A stretch of 64,000 nucleotides of DNA. It comes from Dorea formicigenerans. Its GTDB lineage: Bacteria; Bacillota; Clostridia; Lachnospirales; Lachnospiraceae. Shown piece by piece: positions 26,461 to 35,039 of this stretch. A program made the position numbers and the translations under genes. Under the pieces are notes generated by a model. The model was not told the origin of the DNA, made no database searches, and saw only the letters and a program-made list of their open reading frames with translations. Position 1 is the stretch's first letter; each line of letters starts with the position of its first letter. The stretch covers positions 1,795,423-1,859,422 of the forward strand of contig NZ_CP102279.1 of assembly GCF_025150245.1 (NCBI RefSeq), in the 5' to 3' direction.

Positions 26461-28767
26461 CTACTTTTTCCACATCGGATTTTCTTCACACATAGCAATC
26501 TGTTCCGGCATGATTGGGAGTTCCCTGAATCGGTGTCCGGTTGCATTATAAATTGCATGAGCAATTGCCGAAAGTGGTGTATTGATCACGACCTCACCGA
26601 TAGATTTTGCGCCAAATGGACCAGACTTCTCATAGCTGCTCTCAAACTCTACATGAATATGACCGATATCTTCTCTTGTCGGAATCTTATATTGCATGAG
26701 AGAATTTTCATAAAGTCTTCCCTTTGCATCATAAGTGATATTCTCCGTCAGTGCCATTCCGATTCCCTGAAGGATTCCGCCCTCAGCCTGAACTCTTGCC
26801 AGGTTTGGGTTCACCGGAGTCCCACAGTCAACAGCAGTATAATAATCTATCACTTTTGCCTGTCCGGTCAGAAGATCCACTTCCACATCTGCCACGCCTG
26901 CCATAAATGGCGGTGGTGAAGTCGGCTGGCTCATGGTCACAGTCTCTTCCAGAGCAATACTGTTGCCCGCCATAGACGCTGTTGCAATATCAAACAGGGA
27001 AACTTCTGTTTTTTTCAGAGTCTTTTCGCCTCTATAGATGACTTTATCACCGTCAAATTCTACTTCTTTCTCATCACATCCAAGCATCTTAGCTCCGACA
27101 AGACAAATCTTATCTCTAAGCTTTCTCGCACACAGCTCAGTTGCCTTTCCGGTTACATAAGTCGTACTGGATGCATAAGATCCTGAATCATATGGTGATG
27201 CATCCGTATCTGCTCCAAATACAATTACTTTATCAAGCGGACACTCCAATACTTCTGCTGCAATCTGTGCAAGAATCGTATCACAACCTGTTCCCATGTC
27301 TGCTGCTGCAATTCGCATAATGTAGAAACCTTCATCATTCAGTTTCAGCGCTGCACTGCCTACATCTAATCCACTGATACAAGATCCCTGCATGGCAAGT
27401 CCCATACCAAGAGCACGGACTTTTCCATGTCCTAGTTCGCGAACCGGATAATTCTCATCCCAGTGACTCATCTCTTTCACCTTTGCAATACAACGGTCCA
27501 AGGCACAGCTTGTATTTGTCTCACCGTAAAATGCAGGCATGACCTGTCCTTCTTTTACTATGTTCATCTCACGAAGTTTCATCGGATCCATATGGAGTTT
27601 TTCTGCCAGTTCATTAACTGCTGTCTCAATGGCAAAAAGTCCCTGTGTTGCACCATATCCACGATAAGCTCCAGAAGACATAACATTCGTATAAACCACG
27701 TCGTAAACAAAGCGGAATGCCTCTGCTTTTCCGTAAAGCGGAATAGATTTGTGCCCGGACAGTCCGACTGTTGTCGGTCCATGTTCCCCATAGGCACCTG
27801 TGTTAGAAATGGTGTACAGATCAATTCCACGGATAGTTCCATCTTTCATAGCTCCAAGTTTCACATGCATTTCCATCTCATGTCGCGGAGAAGAAGCTGT
27901 CATACATTCCTCACGGGTGAAAATAATCTTACTCGGCTTCTTTGTCATCCAGGTCACATATGCCGGATAGACCTCACAGACCGCTGTCTGTTTTGTTCCA
28001 AAACCTCCTCCGATACGCGGCTTGCTGACACGTACCTGTGATTTTGGAATATGAAGTGCATTTGCAATGATCCTTCTGCAGTGAAACACAATCTGGGTAG
28101 AGCTAAATACATTCAGACGTCCATATGTATCAATGGAACAATATGTACGCATTGTTTCCATCATCGTCTGCTGGCAGGCTTTTGTATGATATACCTGGTC
28201 GATGATAATGTCACAGTCTGACAGTACTTGATCAATATCTCCATGTTCACTCGCCTCATGTGCGCACAGATTTCTTTTATTATCTGCTCCTACCGGACAA
28301 AGCGCCTCCCAGTTATCTTCCGGGTGCACCAGAATTGGATTATCCAAAGCTTTATGATAATCAAGGATCGGTTCCAACACCTCGTACTGTACCTTGATCA
28401 TGGAAATGGCTCTGTCCACCGCTTTTTCTGTCTCTCCTGCCACAATCGCAACCGGATCTCCTACAAATCTGACATGACGATCCAGAATCAGACGGTCATA
28501 TGGACTGGGTTCTGGATAAGTCTGTCCTGCACATGTAAATCTTCGTCCGTTCTGGTCGATATCCTTCCATGTATAGATGGCCTCAATTCCAGGAACTTTC
28601 ATTGCCTTATCTGTCTGAATCTCCTGCACCACCGCATTTGCATGAGGGGATCTGAGCAGTTTCACGATCAGACAATCTTCCGGGATCATATCATCCATAT
28701 ATACTGGCTGACCGGTCACAAGCTGCATGGCATCTTTTTTTCTGACTGGCTGATTTACAATTTGCAT
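26461..28767 (-). CDS. Molybdenum hydroxylase, molybdopterin-binding subunit (xanthine dehydrogenase family)
   Basis: The 768-residue subunit carries the molybdenum cofactor, at which a purine or other N-heterocycle would be hydroxylated. Visible family motifs are GGGFGTKQTA (molybdopterin loop, Gln conserved), MSSGAYRGYGATQGLFAIE, and the C-terminal GAKSIGE with the catalytic Glu. The N-terminal part has the Ald_Xan a/b hammerhead domain. Its start overlaps the Fe-S gene by 13 nt. The exact substrate (xanthine, hypoxanthine or another heterocycle) cannot be told from the sequence. Confidence 0.88.
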   Translation of the reverse strand: MQIVNQPVRKKDAMQLVTGQPVYMDDMIPEDCLIVKLLRSPHANAVVQEIQTDKAMKVPGIEAIYTWKDIDQNGRRFTCAGQTYPEPSPYDRLILDRHVRFVGDPVAIVAGETEKAVDRAISMIKVQYEVLEPILDYHKALDNPILVHPEDNWEALCPVGADNKRNLCAHEASEHGDIDQVLSDCDIIIDQVYHTKACQQTMMETMRTYCSIDTYGRLNVFSSTQIVFHCRRIIANALHIPKSQVRVSKPRIGGGFGTKQTAVCEVYPAYVTWMTKKPSKIIFTREECMTASSPRHEMEMHVKLGAMKDGTIRGIDLYTISNTGAYGEHGPTTVGLSGHKSIPLYGKAEAFRFVYDVVYTNVMSSGAYRGYGATQGLFAIETAVNELAEKLHMDPMKLREMNIVKEGQVMPAFYGETNTSCALDRCIAKVKEMSHWDENYPVRELGHGKVRALGMGLAMQGSCISGLDVGSAALKLNDEGFYIMRIAAADMGTGCDTILAQIAAEVLECPLDKVIVFGADTDASPYDSGSYASSTTYVTGKATELCARKLRDKICLVGAKMLGCDEKEVEFDGDKVIYRGEKTLKKTEVSLFDIATASMAGNSIALEETVTMSQPTSPPPFMAGVADVEVDLLTGQAKVIDYYTAVDCGTPVNPNLARVQAEGGILQGIGMALTENITYDAKGRLYENSLMQYKIPTREDIGHIHVEFESSYEKSGPFGAKSIGEVVINTPLSAIAHAIYNATGHRFRELPIMPEQIAMCEENPMWKK

Positions 28768-29240
28768 GATACTTCCTCCCCTCTTTTTTCTTTCTTCCAG
28801 ACAAGGAAATTCTGGATTCCACGAAGCTGTCCCTCATACCCGGAACAACGGCACAGATTCCCTGCCAGATACTCTTTTATCTCTTCCTCATTCGGAAATT
28901 CATTTTCACGGAATAATGCCAGTGCATTCATAATCATGCCCGGATTACAGAAACCACACTGCTCTGCTCCCTGGTCTGCAATGAATGCGCCAAACTCTTC
29001 CGCTTCTTCCTTAAGCCCTTCAAGCGTTGTGACTTTATGTCCATCTACTCTGGCTGCCAGAATAGAACAGGATAGTACCGGCTTGTCATCTAAAAATACT
29101 GTGCAAAGTCCACAACCTGAAGTCTCACATCCACGTTTTACACTTTTACATCCATGCTTTCTTACAAAATCTATAAGAAGCAGGTCCGGTTCGATCTCTT
29201 CCTGAATTTTCTTTCCATTAAGTACGATACTAATCTGCAT
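28755..29240 (-). CDS. Molybdenum hydroxylase, 2Fe-2S subunit
   Basis: The 161-residue subunit passes electrons between the molybdenum and FAD centres. The plant-ferredoxin-type cluster is bound by C38, C43, C46 and C58 (GCETSGCGLC), and the second cluster by C95, C98, C130 and C132 (QCGFC and CRCSGY). The ATG at 29240 has GGGAGG 8 nt upstream; a reading from 29270 is rejected. It overlaps the FAD subunit gene by 11 nt and the molybdenum subunit gene by 13 nt, so the three are translationally coupled. Confidence 0.92.
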   Translation of the reverse strand: MQISIVLNGKKIQEEIEPDLLLIDFVRKHGCKSVKRGCETSGCGLCTVFLDDKPVLSCSILAARVDGHKVTTLEGLKEEAEEFGAFIADQGAEQCGFCNPGMIMNALALFRENEFPNEEEIKEYLAGNLCRCSGYEGQLRGIQNFLVWKKEKRGEEVSCKL

Positions 29241-30042
29241 TTCTGTCACCTCCCAGTATACGAAGTGCACGAACGGTCATAACCTCTGCCAGATGGCTTC
29301 GATACTCAGCAGTTCCTCGCATATTACTTCCAGTCGGAAGCTTTTCTTTTATCTCTTTGGCAAATGTGTGCATCACTTCTTCTGTAACACTTCCATCTGT
29401 CAGCCCCTTCAACAATCCAGCCGCGTCTTCGAACAACATAGCTTTTCCCGGTCTGGCACCGATACTAATACGCATCTTATCAGCAAAGATTGCTGCTGTC
29501 AGGTTAAGTGTCGGGAAATCTGTCACTGTATTTCTCACAGACTGATAACAAATATGAACTGGCGTCTTCTTTATTATAATGTGAACCAGAATATCATTGT
29601 CTCTTTTAAGTTTCGCAAACTCCTGAATGGACATGATTCCTCCTTTGTAAAGCTCCACATCACAATCTAATGCAAGCAGAAGTGTCAACACATCTGAAAA
29701 TCCAAATCTGCCGAACAGACTTCCTCCGACTGTTGCAAGATTACGGAACTGTACTCCTACAATATGTCGAAACGCGTCTTTCACTGCGCCTTCTGTATAA
29801 TGAGACAATCCTTCATGCAATTCCATCTGACGAAGCGTGACCATGCAGCCGATCCTGAACTCCTCTTCTGTCTCTTCAATCTGATCCAACCCAAGTCCAG
29901 ACAGGTCGATTGCAGTCTGCACATTAGCATCACTCATCTTTACCCAGAGCATACCTCCAATAATCCGGTTCGTGCGCTTCTGGTTCAGCTCCCAGGCTTC
30001 TTCCAGGTTTTCTACCTTTTTATAATTCTTGATCTTAATCAT
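29230..30042 (-). CDS. Molybdenum hydroxylase, FAD-binding subunit
   Basis: The 270-residue protein is the medium subunit of the xanthine dehydrogenase family. It has the FAD_binding_5 domain with the FAD motif NLATVGGSLFGRFGFSD, and a CO_dh_flav_C-type C-terminal domain (residues about 170-270) with MRGTAEYRSHLAEV. It is the first gene of the operon, behind the strong promoter at 30110-30138. The FAD-FeS-Mo order is typical of clostridial purine hydroxylases. No transporter or accessory xdhC gene lies next to it. Confidence 0.9.
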   Translation of the reverse strand: MIKIKNYKKVENLEEAWELNQKRTNRIIGGMLWVKMSDANVQTAIDLSGLGLDQIEETEEEFRIGCMVTLRQMELHEGLSHYTEGAVKDAFRHIVGVQFRNLATVGGSLFGRFGFSDVLTLLLALDCDVELYKGGIMSIQEFAKLKRDNDILVHIIIKKTPVHICYQSVRNTVTDFPTLNLTAAIFADKMRISIGARPGKAMLFEDAAGLLKGLTDGSVTEEVMHTFAKEIKEKLPTGSNMRGTAEYRSHLAEVMTVRALRILGGDRNAD

Positions 30043-30109
30043 AATCTCTCTTCATTCTCCCTGATTTTTCAGAAATTTTAAAATCCATTTTGCATAAATA
30101 ACCAATTAT

Positions 30110-30138
30110 ATTTTACGGAAATATAGGTGATTTGTCAA
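30110..30138 (-). promoter_or_regulatory. Promoter of the molybdenum hydroxylase operon
   Basis: A perfect TTGACA (minus strand, 30133-30138) and TAAAAT (30110-30115) are spaced by 17 bp. The leader is about 65 nt. Confidence 0.75.
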
Positions 30139-30157
30139 AACCTGTTTTTTTTCTTCT

Positions 30158-33145
30158 TTATCCTTCAAAAATCTGATCCAGATTTTCCAGAATTACATCT
30201 GCACTGATTGGTTTGGCAATGTGACCATTCATACCAGCCTTGACCGCCTTTTTACGGTCTTCCTCAAAAGCATTTGCAGTCATCGCAATGATTGGGATAT
30301 TCGCACATTTGTGATTGTTCAGCGTACGTATCTCCCGGGTTGCAGTATAGCCATCCATCTTCGGCATCTGAATATCCATAAAAATCAGATCATATTTCCT
30401 GCCTTCTGCTGATGACATGATATTCACAGCATCTGTGCCATCCTCTGCTGTATCCACTTCCAGACCAATTTCTTTCATGATTGCTGTTGCAATCTCGCGA
30501 TTCAACTCATTATCCTCTACAAGAAGGACTTTTTTACCTGCATAACTCTTTCGGTTTTCCGCCTGAGCCTTCTGTTTTTCATTCTTAAGGAGTTCTCTTT
30601 GCGCCTGACTCATCAGAACTTCCCGCAGCTCTGAAAGAAACAACGGTTTCGACACAAATGCAGTTACTCCCGCCTCTCTTGCCTCCTGTTCAACATCTGA
30701 CCAGTCATAGGCAGTCAGGATAATAATCGGATACTCCTCTCCAACCACCATACGAATCCTGCGTACTGTCTCGATTCCGTTCATATCCGGCATCAGCCAG
30801 TCAATGATATACACTTTAAATTCCTGATTCTGTTCATACGCTTCTTTTGCCCGAAGTACCGCTTCTTTTCCCGAAGTTGTCCAGTCTGCCGTCATTTCAA
30901 TCTCACGCAGCATTCTGCTCACACTCATACAAGTTTGTGCATCATCATCCACCACAAGCGCTCTGGCACCTTTTAGCTCTGGAACAGGTTCCCGTTTCAC
31001 TGTCTCTCCTGATGTTTCGCATTCAAGCATAATTGTAAATTCTGTTCCTTTTCCGGTTTCACTTTCAACCTGAATTGTACCACCCATCATGTCCACAATG
31101 TTTTTGGTGATCGCCATTCCAAGACCGGTTCCTCCAATCCCATTCTCCGTAACAGTATGCTCTCTTGAAAAAGAATCAAACACATGCTTTCGGAACTCCC
31201 TAGACATTCCGATTCCATTATCCTTCACACTGAAAACGACCGTTATGTATCCATCTCTTCTGCATGGCTTCTCCGAAACACGAATGTTAATCATACCGCC
31301 GACCGGTGTGAATTTTACAGCATTACTGCAAATATTGAGAAGGACCTGTGTCAGACGCAGCTTGTCGGTAATGATATCTTCATGAATTACATCCTGTGTA
31401 TCAATATAAAGATCCTGCTGTTTGGAATGTACAGATCCCTGAATGATCGTTCTTAAATCATGCAAAATATCCGGCAGGTGTACCGTTGTATATTCAATTC
31501 GAACAGAACCGCTCTCGATTCTGCTCATATCCAACACATCATTGATCAGGCTAAGCAAATGCTGACTGGATGTATGAATTTTTTTCAGATAATCCAGAAC
31601 AAGTTCTGTGTTGCCAATATGCGTTGTCGCAAGTGCTGTAAATCCAATAATCGCATTCATCGGCGTACGGATATCATGGGACATATTATTCAGGAACGCT
31701 GTTTTCGCCCTGTTTGCATGTTCCGCAGCTGCGAGTGCATTTCTCAGATTCTTATCCCGCTCTATCTCTCGTTCTTTTTCCTCTGTTACATCACGGTTCG
31801 CAACCAAAACTGTACTTAGTTTCCCAGTTTTATCATATCCCTGCGGCACAATGATTATTGTCAGCCACCTTCCTTCTACTGTCTGAGCTGTAAAGCTCAA
31901 CGTCTCACGTTCTTCCAGACGCTGTGTCACCGTACTCATATTGATAAATTCACGATATTTCTCCTGAAATGGCTCTGTAATAACCTGCTGTATCAGTTCT
32001 TCCAGGTGCACTTTGGAAAGAATATCCCCTTTCTGATCCGGCTTCATATTCCTTGAAGATTTTACAATTTCGATTTTCTCTGTTTTTATATTCACAAGAG
32101 AAATTGAAGAATATGCATGGCCAAGTGCATTGATCACACGAAGTCTCTTCTGATCTTGAAGGATACTTCTCTTTTCTGTTCTGTTCCTGCTCACCCAATA
32201 AAGAGAGAAAAGAAGTAAGGCAAGTAACACATACATCACACATACGATATTTCGTGTGATGTAAACCTGGCTTTCCGGGAAAAAGATATATGCATCATAG
32301 TCTTTAATCTTCTCCTTGCGTCCATACCAGTTTCCGTCCTTTGAATGAAGACAGACAATTCCATTCCCCCCTGCCTTAAATTCATTTTTATACAATGACT
32401 TTGATTCTTCTACAGAACTCGAAAGAAGCTCCTGTTTATTGGTACTGACAACCTTGTCATCATCACAGATCACTATGCTTCCATTCATTTCAAAAGGGAA
32501 ATCCGCAAATAACGATTTCATCGTCAGGTCTCCGTTTAACTCACTTACTTCCTCTTTCTGCATATATGTGATCACTATCCCTGCTGCATCCTGTCTTGCC
32601 ACTGCCGCAAAATCATAGAGCTTTCCTTCATTTCTCAGACGGGTCGTATAAGTCTTTTGGGGGTACTTGGCAATATCACACACATAATCACTTTCAATCA
32701 GCTTTTGCCACAATAGCATAGCATCTCCATCTTTTGCAGTCTGTTCTGTCACTTTCTGGTTCTGATCCAACACAAGGATTCCTGTCAGACGCTGTTCGTT
32801 TGCATATTCATCCAGCATCTCCTCACTGAGATTGTCTTCCTGTGCTATGACCCGGCTTAATTCTGTTGTTTTGTCCATCAGGCGCACCAGACTCTTCACC
32901 TGGTCATTCGTATTATAGTTCTCATACCTTTCAATCCTGGTTTTTGCAAAGTCAAATGTCTCATTCAACGTACTATTCAGTTTTTTATTATCACTCGCTG
33001 TCAACAGAAGAAAAATCAGGATTCCGGAAAAAATCAGAACAAACACCAATAAGCATGCATTTTTGTCAAAGTTCTTTCCTTTGCTTTTACTCCTCTTATC
33101 TTTTTTCTGCGTCTGCGGCATCTGCGTTCTTACCTGTCTGCTCAT
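30158..33145 (-). CDS. Hybrid sensor histidine kinase with two receiver domains
   Basis: The 995-residue membrane kinase has a segment at about 31-50, an extracytoplasmic sensor region to about 297, a second membrane segment (about 298-318), a PAS-like region, HisKA with the phospho-acceptor His490 in NNMSHDIRTPMNAIIGF, HATPase_c with N-box NICSNAVKF and G-boxes DNGIGM and GGTGLGM, then two receivers with Asp782 (DWLMPDMNG) and Asp924 (MDIQMPKMDG). No HTH output or Hpt domain is seen, so the downstream partner is elsewhere. Its ATG overlaps the TGA of the solute-binding lipoprotein gene (ATGA), which suggests the lipoprotein is part of the sensor. Confidence 0.93.
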   Translation of the reverse strand: MSRQVRTQMPQTQKKDKRSKSKGKNFDKNACLLVFVLIFSGILIFLLLTASDNKKLNSTLNETFDFAKTRIERYENYNTNDQVKSLVRLMDKTTELSRVIAQEDNLSEEMLDEYANEQRLTGILVLDQNQKVTEQTAKDGDAMLLWQKLIESDYVCDIAKYPQKTYTTRLRNEGKLYDFAAVARQDAAGIVITYMQKEEVSELNGDLTMKSLFADFPFEMNGSIVICDDDKVVSTNKQELLSSSVEESKSLYKNEFKAGGNGIVCLHSKDGNWYGRKEKIKDYDAYIFFPESQVYITRNIVCVMYVLLALLLFSLYWVSRNRTEKRSILQDQKRLRVINALGHAYSSISLVNIKTEKIEIVKSSRNMKPDQKGDILSKVHLEELIQQVITEPFQEKYREFINMSTVTQRLEERETLSFTAQTVEGRWLTIIIVPQGYDKTGKLSTVLVANRDVTEEKEREIERDKNLRNALAAAEHANRAKTAFLNNMSHDIRTPMNAIIGFTALATTHIGNTELVLDYLKKIHTSSQHLLSLINDVLDMSRIESGSVRIEYTTVHLPDILHDLRTIIQGSVHSKQQDLYIDTQDVIHEDIITDKLRLTQVLLNICSNAVKFTPVGGMINIRVSEKPCRRDGYITVVFSVKDNGIGMSREFRKHVFDSFSREHTVTENGIGGTGLGMAITKNIVDMMGGTIQVESETGKGTEFTIMLECETSGETVKREPVPELKGARALVVDDDAQTCMSVSRMLREIEMTADWTTSGKEAVLRAKEAYEQNQEFKVYIIDWLMPDMNGIETVRRIRMVVGEEYPIIILTAYDWSDVEQEAREAGVTAFVSKPLFLSELREVLMSQAQRELLKNEKQKAQAENRKSYAGKKVLLVEDNELNREIATAIMKEIGLEVDTAEDGTDAVNIMSSAEGRKYDLIFMDIQMPKMDGYTATREIRTLNNHKCANIPIIAMTANAFEEDRKKAVKAGMNGHIAKPISADVILENLDQIFEG

Positions 33146-33981
33146 TTGCTTTTTCCTCCCGGCAGGATTTCATCCGCATCCAATCCGTACTTTTTGACTA
33201 TTTCTTCTGTAATGCCCTCATTTCGCATCTCTTCGAGAGTTTCTGTAAGCTCTTGTGCTACTTCTTTGTGGGTTCCTTTTTTAAAAGCAATTCCAAGTTC
33301 TGAAGTATAGATACTCTCGTCCAGCATACGGTATGCATCCTCTCCATCTCTCACCAGGCTGCCCAGCATTGCCTCATGACCTGCAATCGCATCTACATAA
33401 TCTTTTCTAAGTGCAGCATAAAGTTCATTCGTCGTAGAAAAGCAGTTTACCGACTCCATTTGTGGAAGATCTGACGCAATCTTATGAAGGAAAAGATCCT
33501 CTGCCTTTGTGGTCGCCTGAACCGCAATCCTCTTTCCTTCCAGATCCTGAATAGTATTGATTTCACTCTCTTTTCTTACAGCCACCATCTGACGACTGTA
33601 CAGATACGGACCTGCCCACTGATATTTATCTTCTCTTCCATTCATGGAATAACAGCTCCACAGACGGTCGATTGTTCCTTCTGCCAGAAGTTCATCTTTA
33701 TCTTCCCAGACTATATTCTCGAACTTAGGCTGGTATCCCAGCCTCTGAAATGCTTCCTTGGCAAGTTCCACATCAATACCTTTATATTCACCATTACTCA
33801 CCTGATAACTGTAAGGTTCAAAATAATCCATTCCAATGACAATCTCCGGCAGTTCGTTGTCTGCCGCTTTCTCTTTCTTTACTCCACACCCTCCCAGCAT
33901 AAGACTGCCAGCCAGAAGAACTGCCATAATACAAATTCTTTTCCTATAGGTATGGGAATTATTCTTTCGATTTTTTCTCAT
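33142..33981 (-). CDS. Solute-binding lipoprotein, SBP_bac_3 family, coupled to the hybrid kinase
   Basis: The 279-residue protein has a basic N-terminus, a hydrophobic signal and a lipobox LGGC with Cys32, so it should be anchored outside the membrane. The mature part matches polar amino-acid-type binding proteins (VIGMDYFEPYSYQ, YKGIDVELAKEAF, LEGKRIAVQA). No permease or ATPase gene is adjacent; the gene overlaps the hybrid kinase gene by 4 nt. The context favours a ligand-sensing role over transport. The ligand is unknown. Confidence 0.85.
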   Translation of the reverse strand: MRKNRKNNSHTYRKRICIMAVLLAGSLMLGGCGVKKEKAADNELPEIVIGMDYFEPYSYQVSNGEYKGIDVELAKEAFQRLGYQPKFENIVWEDKDELLAEGTIDRLWSCYSMNGREDKYQWAGPYLYSRQMVAVRKESEINTIQDLEGKRIAVQATTKAEDLFLHKIASDLPQMESVNCFSTTNELYAALRKDYVDAIAGHEAMLGSLVRDGEDAYRMLDESIYTSELGIAFKKGTHKEVAQELTETLEEMRNEGITEEIVKKYGLDADEILPGGKSK

Positions 33982-34059
33982 ATCCAGTTCCTTTTCATTC
34001 TTATCTTTATGTCCATAAATAATTCAGGAATGCCTCGGCATTCTTGCTGCGAGGTGCGC

Positions 34060-34103
34060 GTCATGCAATTGCATGACATACCGCTCATCTGACATATTGT
34101 CAA
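34060..34103 (-). promoter_or_regulatory. Promoter and palindromic operator of the lipoprotein-kinase operon
   Basis: Minus-strand TTGACA (34098-34103) and TATGTC (34075-34080) are spaced by 17 bp. An 18-bp perfect palindrome GTCATGCAATTGCATGAC (34060-34077) overlaps the -10 box, and a 5-3-5 inverted repeat TGACA-TAT-TGTCA (34090-34102) overlaps the -35 box. Both are placed as regulator sites would be; the regulator is not known. Confidence 0.45.
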
Positions 34104-34250
34104 ACTAAGTTATTATAGCATTCATGATTTATCATGTCCATAAAAAACTGCCTTCATCTGCATTTTTCATCTGCATTTTTGCTCATTTTTTTGCTCATTT
34201 TTACATTCTGAAATTTTACATTCATTTTTCAATTATTTTCATTTAAACTG

Positions 34251-34278
34251 TTGATTTTTAGTATTTTTCCTGTATAAT
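34251..34278 (+). promoter_or_regulatory. Promoter of the XRE-cupin regulator gene
   Basis: TTGATT (34251-34256) and TATAAT (34273-34278) are spaced by 16 bp. It may also serve the pot genes, which begin 87 nt after the regulator gene. Confidence 0.6.
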
Positions 34279-34291
34279 GATTTTCAGGTCG

Positions 34292-34321
34292 TTTGTTAAC
34301 AAATACTAAACTTTGAGTTTA
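34292..34321 (+). promoter_or_regulatory. Two inverted repeats in the leader of the regulator gene, candidate operators
   Basis: TTTGTTAACAAA (34292-34303) is a perfect 12-bp palindrome and TAAACT-TTG-AGTTTA (34307-34321) a perfect 6-3-6 inverted repeat. Both lie just downstream of the expected transcription start, where an autoregulating XRE protein would block transcription. Confidence 0.45.
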
Positions 34322-34412
34322 ATTTTATTTTTGTTGGTGACGGCTTTTATCATGTTTACTTTAAATCAACACAAGGAATCCATAATGATTCTTTCAGAAA
34401 GGTGGATTTTTG

Positions 34413-34952
34413 ATGGATATCGGCAAAAAGATTAAGGAACTCCGCGTCGCCAAGGGGCTCACCCAGGAAGAGCTGGCAGACCGCAGTGAACTGTCCAAGG
34501 GATTTATTTCCCAGCTGGAACGGGATCTCACCTCCCCGTCCATTGCGACATTGATGGACATTTTGCAGTGCCTGGGCACAACCGTCTCAGAATTTTTTCA
34601 GGAAGAGCCGGAAGATCAGATTGTATTTCAAAATGAAGACTATTTTGAGAAAATTGATTCTGAACTTGGCAGCAAGACCGAATGGATCATACCGAACGCT
34701 CAGAAAAATATGATGGAACCGATCCGTCTGACTCTAAAGCCTGGCGGATTAACTTACCGGGATCTCCCACACGAAGGTGAAGAATTTGGTTATGTATTAA
34801 AAGGAAGTATCAAGATTCATATCGGACATAAAAGTTACACTGCGAAAAAAGGAGAATCTTTTTATTTCACACCTCACTCTGAACATTATATAGAAGCTTT
34901 TGGCACATCCGGTGCCGTTATTTTATGGGTCAGCACCCCGCCGAACTTTTAG
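34413..34952 (+). CDS. XRE-family regulator with C-terminal cupin domain
   Basis: The 179-residue protein has an N-terminal helix-turn-helix (residues about 5-60, with LTQEELADRSELSKGFISQLERD) and a C-terminal cupin (about 105-178, with GEEFGYVLKGSIKIHIG and the metal-type His in PHSEHYIEA). This arrangement is that of PuuR-like regulators of polyamine genes. It precedes potA by 87 nt, so control of the polyamine transporter is inferred. The ATG at 34413 is preferred over the TTG at 34410; AAAGGTGG lies upstream. Confidence 0.9.
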   Translation: MDIGKKIKELRVAKGLTQEELADRSELSKGFISQLERDLTSPSIATLMDILQCLGTTVSEFFQEEPEDQIVFQNEDYFEKIDSELGSKTEWIIPNAQKNMMEPIRLTLKPGGLTYRDLPHEGEEFGYVLKGSIKIHIGHKSYTAKKGESFYFTPHSEHYIEAFGTSGAVILWVSTPPNF

Positions 34953-35039
34953 GCTGAGCAGACTTCTTATCTATCAGGACTTCCTTGATAGCCGGCCTTA
35001 AGTTCTAAATTATAATTACATTTTGGGAGGACAATGAAC

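Larger units (their letters stand above)
33982..34412. other. Divergent intergenic region between the lipoprotein-kinase operon and the XRE-cupin regulator
   Basis: This 431-nt stretch has no gene. Its left third holds hairpin-forming sequence in the leader of the lipoprotein gene: GAATGCCTCGGCATTC at 34028-34043 and a competing pairing CCTCG/CGAGG (34033-34037 with 34050-34054). Its middle is strongly AT-rich. Its right part holds the promoter of the regulator and two inverted repeats. Confidence 0.6.

Noticed and set aside
28228-29205. Plus-strand open frame of 325 codons
   Set aside because: It is the antisense shadow of the molybdenum hydroxylase genes; it has no ribosome site and no recognisable domain.
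34970-34990. Hairpin CTATCA/TGATAG between the XRE-cupin gene and potA, considered as an attenuator
   Set aside because: It lacks a T-tract and no alternative pairing partner was seen.
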